Shown here piece after piece: positions 59,787 through 64,000 of a stretch of DNA of 64,000 bases. Where the stretch lies: assembly GCA_963775695.1 (NCBI GenBank), contig CAVZJU010000011.1, positions 310,001 to 374,000 on the forward strand. The letters run 5' to 3'. The translations under genes and the position numbers were made by a program. Below the pieces are notes generated by a model. That model had not been told where the DNA came from. It saw only the letters and a list, made by a program, of their open reading frames with translations, and did no database searches. The DNA is from DATBLE01 sp963775695. GTDB taxonomy: Bacteria > Actinomycetota > Thermoleophilia > Gaiellales > Gaiellaceae. The number at the start of each line of letters is the position of its first letter. The stretch's first letter is position 1.

Positions 59787-60972
59787 CTAGCTGGGCGCGA
59801 GGTGCTCCAGCAAGGCGACGTAGCGGTCGGCGCTCCGGCCCCATCGATACTCGTCGTACCGCAGCCGCGCGGCTTCTGCTCGAGCCTCGGCGGCACCCGG
59901 ATCGGCGGCGACCTCGTCGAGTGCCTCGGCCAGAGCGTCTGCACTGCCAGGAGCGAAGAAGAGCACTTCGTCCGGCGAGAAGTACTCGCGGATCACGGGC
60001 AGATCGGCGGCCACGATCGGAACGCCGAGGACTGCGTACTCGAACAGCTTCGTCGGCATCGCCGTCGCGGCCCACTCGGTCGGGAGGTTGCAGATCACCC
60101 CGGCGCGCGCTCCACGGACGAGCCGGAGCACCTCGCCGTGGGGTAGGAAGCGTCCGCTCGTGTAGAAACGATCGGCGACGCCCACCTCGCTGCCCTCGAG
60201 CGGACCTGCTCGAGCGCGTCGCCGTCGCCGTAGATCTCCACCCGCAGGGTCGGCTCGTCCTTGCGACCTGCGCCGCCGCTTCGACGAGTAGCTCGAGCCC
60301 GTAGTGCGGCGTCACCGTTCCGTGGTAGACGACGCGGAAGCCCTCGGGCTCAGGCCGGAGCGACTCAGATCGGAAGGAGTCGCTCGTCGAGGCTGTTCAG
60401 CACGACGGTGATCTTCTCCGCCGGAACACCACGCGCTTCGAGCGCACGTCGGTACGGATCGTGGACGGTGATAACGGCGTCCGCAAATCGAGTGGCCGCC
60501 CGCTCGATGAGCTGCAGAGCGCGTTCGACCTGCTTGCTGCCGCGCCTGTCGCCGAAACGCATAGCGAAGAGCTCTGCGGCGAAATCATGGATGTCGAGGA
60601 TGACCCGCGCGCCCAGCGCCTTCGGAATCGCCGCGGCGGCCACGAGGAAATCCGGCGGGTTGTGCACATGGACTATCGCGTATCGCCGCTTGCGCATGAG
60701 GGCGACTAGCTTGGCGGTAGCGAGCACGGTGAAGCCGAAGTACTCGCGAACGGTCGCGAGCGCGCCCGCTCCGCGAGTGCGCGACATCGGCAGGCGGAAG
60801 ATACGGACGCCGTCGATCGACCTCCGTGGCAGGCTCGCCAGGCTTTGCGCATGGCGACGACGTCCACTTCCCAGCCGGCGTCGATGGCCGCAAGTGCCTC
60901 ACGCGCAACCCTGCCCTCCCCGACCGGATAGGGCCCGTGCACGACCATGCACAGCCGGCGTATGCGACTCAC
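59787..60972 (-). pseudogene. Family 4-type (GT-B) glycosyltransferase, frameshifted
   Basis: It starts at a GTG at 60972 (RIRRLCMVVHGPYPVGEGRV) overlapping the upstream stop. The N-terminal domain is then mostly in one frame (60787-60365) with YAIVHVHNPPDFLVAAAAIP, VILDIHDFAAELFAMRFGDR and ITVHDPYRRALEARGVP. The C-terminal domain reads GLELLVEAA, then YTSGRFLPHGEVLRLVRGAR, TKLFEYAVLGVPIVAADLPV and a stop at 59787. Breaks lie near 60810, 60370 and 60200. Confidence 0.76.
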
Positions 60973-61929
60973 GCGGCGTCTCCTGCAAGGACACGCCGGT
61001 ACAGATCGACCGTTTGCTCGGCCATCCTTGCGTTCGAGAACTGCTCGGCGCGCCGCCGCAAGCGCGATGTCGGGGCCATGGGCGAGGGCGGCCAAGACAG
61101 CGCTCGGCGAGCGCGAGCCGCGGTCACGCGGCACAACGGCACAGCCGGGCAGCCCGGCGAGCAGCTCCCGCATGTCGCCCACCGGGACGGAGACGACCGG
61201 CGTCATGCAGGCGAGGGACTCCTTGGCGGAGACCGGCGAGCCTTCGCAGCTCAGATGTCATCAGCGTGACGTCGACCGCGTTCATGACGTCGACCACCTG
61301 GGTCCCGCGTGAAGCCTTCGAGGCTGACAGCGTTTCAGGTCGAGCAACGTCATGGCGAGCTCCTCGACGACCGCATCGAACAGCCCGCCCCCTTGTCCGG
61401 ATTGGCTCGTGCGCCGGGCAGCAGAACATAGCGTCCCGGCACGGGCCAGCCCAGCGCTCTGCGCGCCTCGTCCGCAGCTCGGGGCTGGAAGAGGTCGATG
61501 TCGACCCCGGCTGGGATGATCGCGGCGTCCGGCAAGCCAAGCCGTCTGCGCGCCGTCGCGGCTAACGAACACCGGCGTCGCCTGACGTGCGACGACCCAC
61601 GAAACCCAGGCCTGCCACCTGACGCGGGGTTGCCCGTATCGCTGCCGTGGAAGGTGACGACCGTCGGCACCTGCCGCTGCGCCAGGGCCACCATTCCCGT
61701 CAGCCCGTAGTGGGCATGTACGAGGTCGAAGCGTCTCGCTCGCGAACGGACGCGGCGCAGCGTCGAGCCGCGTGTCCGTAGTTTCGACTTGCGCCGGCGG
61801 CCGTCGAAGGCGAGCACCTCGACCTCGACGCCGAGCTCTGCGCACGCCTTCGACGAATTCACGCACGAACGATCCCGTCCACGGCTCGCTCTCGGTCGGA
61901 TACATGTTCGTGAAGCAGAGGACCCTCAA
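60969..61929 (-). pseudogene. GT-B glycosyltransferase, frameshifted
   Basis: It starts at a TTG at 61929 (RVLCFTNMYPTESEPWTGSF then VREFVEGVR), overlapping the previous stop. After a break near 61850 it continues LGVEVEVLAFDGRRRKSKLR, FDLVHAHYGLTGMVALAQRQ, VPTVVTFHGSDT, and PDAAIIPAGVDIDLFQPRAA. The end reads TPVVSVPVGDMRELLAGLPG and stops at 60969. It has several indels, and sequence near 61250-61330 is hard to assign. Confidence 0.74.
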
Positions 61930-63048
61930 CCGGAGGCTCGCCTCGCGAACGAAGAGTCGCGCGTACTCGGCGGCGCAGCGCCGGATGTCGAACCGCTCCT
62001 CGCACCATGCTCGTGCGGCCGCTCCGTGTGCGGCGAGCAGCGAGCGTCGTCCATGGTACGCGAGCAACGCCGCTCGCGAGCGACTCGGTGTCGCGTGGCT
62101 CGACAAGAACGCCGGTGCGGCCGTCGACGACTGCGTCGGCCAGCCCGCCGACGCGGGTCGCGACGACCGGCCGTCCGCAGGCCATCGCCTCCACCGCGCC
62201 GAGACCGAACGACTCGACCCAGTCGTTGGGCGCTGCGATCGCGACGTCGCACCGACCCCAGAACTCCAGCGATTTCACCGGCGCCCGCGAGCCAGCCTTC
62301 GAACGAGACCGCGTCTCGGATGCCCAGCCGACCCGCGAGCTGCTCGAGCTTCGGCCGCTCGGGACCGTCTCCGAGCGATCCTCAGCCGCGCACCTCGGGA
62401 GATCGACGGCCGTGCGGCGACGAGCACGTCCTCGACCCCCTTCCCGGGGATCAGGCGGGATACGCACCCGATCACGAATGCATCCCTCGCCGCCGACCCT
62501 GCGGACGGCCGGTAGACGTCGAGGTCGACTCCGTTCGGAATCGTCACGGCCGGGCCCCTCTTCATTCGCCGCCGCAGGTAGTCGGACACGGCTACGTACG
62601 CGTCGATGAACCGAGCGCCGATCGCCTCGTCCAGCCGCTCGACCAATCCCGAGCGCCGATGCGCGGGGTCGGTCTGGAGCACCGAACCGTGCTCGACCGC
62701 CACGATCCGCCCGCCGTAGCCGCCCAGCCTGAGCGCGGCTGCGAGAAACCCAGTCCCGGGCAGGACGGCACCGTCCGGCCCGGCACTGCGGGCCGCCTCG
62801 GCAAACCGCCTGGGATGCCAGAGCGCTGCCCGCCCCCGCCCGAACCCCAGCGCCGTGAACGGGACCTCGGCCTGCCCCAGCCGTTCCGCCAGCGGCTCGG
62901 CCTCACCCACGAGCAGGACGCGAGCGTCGACGTTTGACGCCCTGAGCACGCGAGCAAGCGCGGCCACGTAGGTCTCGGCGCCCCCGAGACCGCCGTCCCA
63001 GAGCACGAAGACCAGGCGTAGACCGGCAGCTGGCGAGGCCACCGTCAC
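61926..63048 (-). pseudogene. GT-B glycosyltransferase, frameshifted in the C-terminal half
   Basis: It begins MTVASPAAGLRLVFVLWDGG at a GTG at 63048, overlapping the GT2 stop (GTGA). The N-terminal half is clean: LGGAETYVAALARVLRAS, VAVEHGSVLQTDPAHRR, AYVAVSDYLRRRMKRGPAVT and IPNGVDLDVYRPS. After about 62400 the frame shifts; SLEFWGRCDVAIAAPNDWVE and SFGLGAVEAMACGRPVVATR are the donor-binding motif. The last 100 bases contain further shifts, so the exact end is inferred from the overlap. Confidence 0.77.
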
Positions 63049-63953
63049 GGCGGCGTGACCTCCCCCGGCCCGGCGGGTGTCCGCCTGCGGGTCTTGAGCC
63101 AGGCGTAGAGGTAGTGGGCGTAGAAGCTGGCGATGCTCGGGACGAGCCACCGCCTCGGGCAGTGGCGGATGAAGAAGAAGAGCGTGCTGCGGAGCTGGTA
63201 GTTCGAGTTGCGGATGGTCAACCCACGGAAGAGGTCGGCGACGGTCAACCGCCGGTAGAAGCCGAACGGCACCTGGGTGCGGTCGTTGACGATCCAGCAG
63301 GCGGACGAGACCCAGCTCGGCTGCCCGGCGGCGCGGGCGCGGAGCGTGAAGTCCGCATCGCCCCGCGACTGGGGAAACGACTTCGCGTCGATTCCTCCCT
63401 GCGCGGCGAACGTCTCGGCCGAGAATGCCAGCGCCATCCCGGGCAGCCAATCGCATTCCGTCACCGCGTCGGACTCCTGGAACGGCGAGCCCGACAGGCG
63501 GAGTTCGGTGCCGCCCCTGCGCCAGTTCAGCACTCCGCCGCACCCGAAGATGACGGGCTCCCCACCCGCGCCATGCATCAGCAACGTGCCTCCGACACAG
63601 CCCCCGCGCTCGTCGACGAGCCGGACGAGCTCCGTCAGCAGGTTGCGCGACAGCGCGACGTTGTCGTTGTTGAGGAGGATCAACGTGCTTGCGCCTTTCG
63701 TCATGGCATAGGTGCACCCGGCATTGATCGCACCCGACCACCACAGGTCGCCCTCGCCGCTGACGATGTGGACGTCCGGATAGTGGGCGGCGAGATGCGA
63801 GGCGGTATCGTCGGGCGAGCCGTCGTCGACGACCACGACCATCACCGGCAGGGGATCGCACGCGCGGAGGCTGTCGAGGCACTGCACGGTCAGCTGGAGC
63901 CCGCCGTGGACGGGGATCACGACGGCGGTCGGCGCCGCCTGCAGGAATCTCAC
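63045..63953 (-). CDS. Family 2 glycosyltransferase (rhamnosyltransferase-like)
   Basis: A 302-residue intact enzyme. TAVVIPVHGGLQLTVQCLDS, then VVVVDDGSPDDTASHL with the first aspartate, then STLILLNNDNVALSRN with the metal-binding NND, and SRGDADFTLRARAAGQPSWV with the C-terminal acidic pair. It resembles WbbL-type rhamnosyltransferases, but the sugar cannot be fixed. The GTG at 63953 overlaps the upstream stop. Confidence 0.87.
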   Translation of the reverse strand: MRFLQAAPTAVVIPVHGGLQLTVQCLDSLRACDPLPVMVVVVDDGSPDDTASHLAAHYPDVHIVSGEGDLWWSGAINAGCTYAMTKGASTLILLNNDNVALSRNLLTELVRLVDERGGCVGGTLLMHGAGGEPVIFGCGGVLNWRRGGTELRLSGSPFQESDAVTECDWLPGMALAFSAETFAAQGGIDAKSFPQSRGDADFTLRARAAGQPSWVSSACWIVNDRTQVPFGFYRRLTVADLFRGLTIRNSNYQLRSTLFFFIRHCPRRWLVPSIASFYAHYLYAWLKTRRRTPAGPGEVTPP

Positions 63954-64000
63954 GTCTGCGAGCCGCTCACGTTGAAGCGCAACGCCGCGATCATCGCCGC
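63950..64000 (-). CDS. C-terminus of an upstream gene, cut by window edge
   Basis: The last 16 codons (AAMIAALRFNVSGSQT) of a gene entering from beyond the window. Its TGA overlaps the GTG of the next gene (GTGA), consistent with the coupling seen throughout this operon. Too short to identify. Confidence 0.45.
   Translation of the reverse strand, partial: AAMIAALRFNVSGSQT

Noticed and set aside
1..64000. CRISPR array, tRNA or rRNA genes
   Set aside because: I saw no regularly spaced direct repeats and no tRNA or rRNA signature in the intergenic stretches. The absence is by eye only.

Overview
The window is GC-rich DNA from an actinobacterium. The SigB-type partner-switching genes, F420-type oxidoreductase, caa3 oxidase with bc complex, DUF1996 protein and very frequent 4-bp start/stop overlaps fit the class Thermoleophilia (Gaiellales/Solirubrobacterales), probably from an environmental genome. 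That placement is inference from gene content; there is no rRNA or tRNA here.

Layout. (1) 1-8.9 kb: an ECF41-type sigma factor with its partner epimerase, a drug exporter overlapping an NDH-2 gene, small stress-type proteins, an isolated STAS antagonist and a broken GH15 glycosidase. (2) 8.9-16.1 kb: a minus-strand respiratory operon, coxII / coxI / coxIII / small membrane protein / diheme cytochrome c / Rieske / cytochrome b. From coxI to cytochrome b every gene overlaps the next by 4 bp. (3) 16.2-24.6 kb: a plus-strand catabolic operon (LLM oxidoreductase, SDR, TPP enzyme, enolase-superfamily enzyme, FAD/Fe-S dehydrogenase), then two small stress-type genes and a terminator. (4) 24.6-31.3 kb: a partner-switching island. 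It has two STAS antagonists, a sensor-PP2C-HATPase phosphatase, a MerR-HATPase fusion, RsbW, the SigB/F sigma factor, a degenerate HATPase protein and a cysteine-less thioredoxin-like protein. Several genes share a GTTT-N15..17-GGGTA box exactly 10 nt before the start codon, which suggests a leaderless SigB regulon that includes its own regulators. (5) 31.3-41.1 kb: assorted envelope and housekeeping genes ending in plsC and the principal sigma factor. (6) 41.3-64 kb: a surface-polysaccharide locus. It holds a nucleotide-sugar operon (RmlC-like, RfbF-like, epimerase, C-methyltransferase, DUF4910, SDR) flanked by three DivIVA-like genes, then a Wzz/BY-kinase, glycosyltransferases, an IS3 remnant next to a cut-off glucuronyl C5-epimerase and a heparinase-like lyase, PIG-L, FkbM, a Wzx flippase and five more glycosyltransferases.

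Data quality. From about 41.8 kb to 62.4 kb, and again at 7.1-8.6 kb, genes are interrupted by many single-base indels. When the frame is followed across each indel, family-typical protein sequence resumes. Sequencing or assembly error is therefore likelier than real decay, so the genes typed 'pseudogene' there should be read as frameshifted as given.

The most novel-looking material is the SigB island, with its unusual fusion and degenerate kinase, its shared leaderless promoter architecture, and the DivIVA-bracketed sugar operon.
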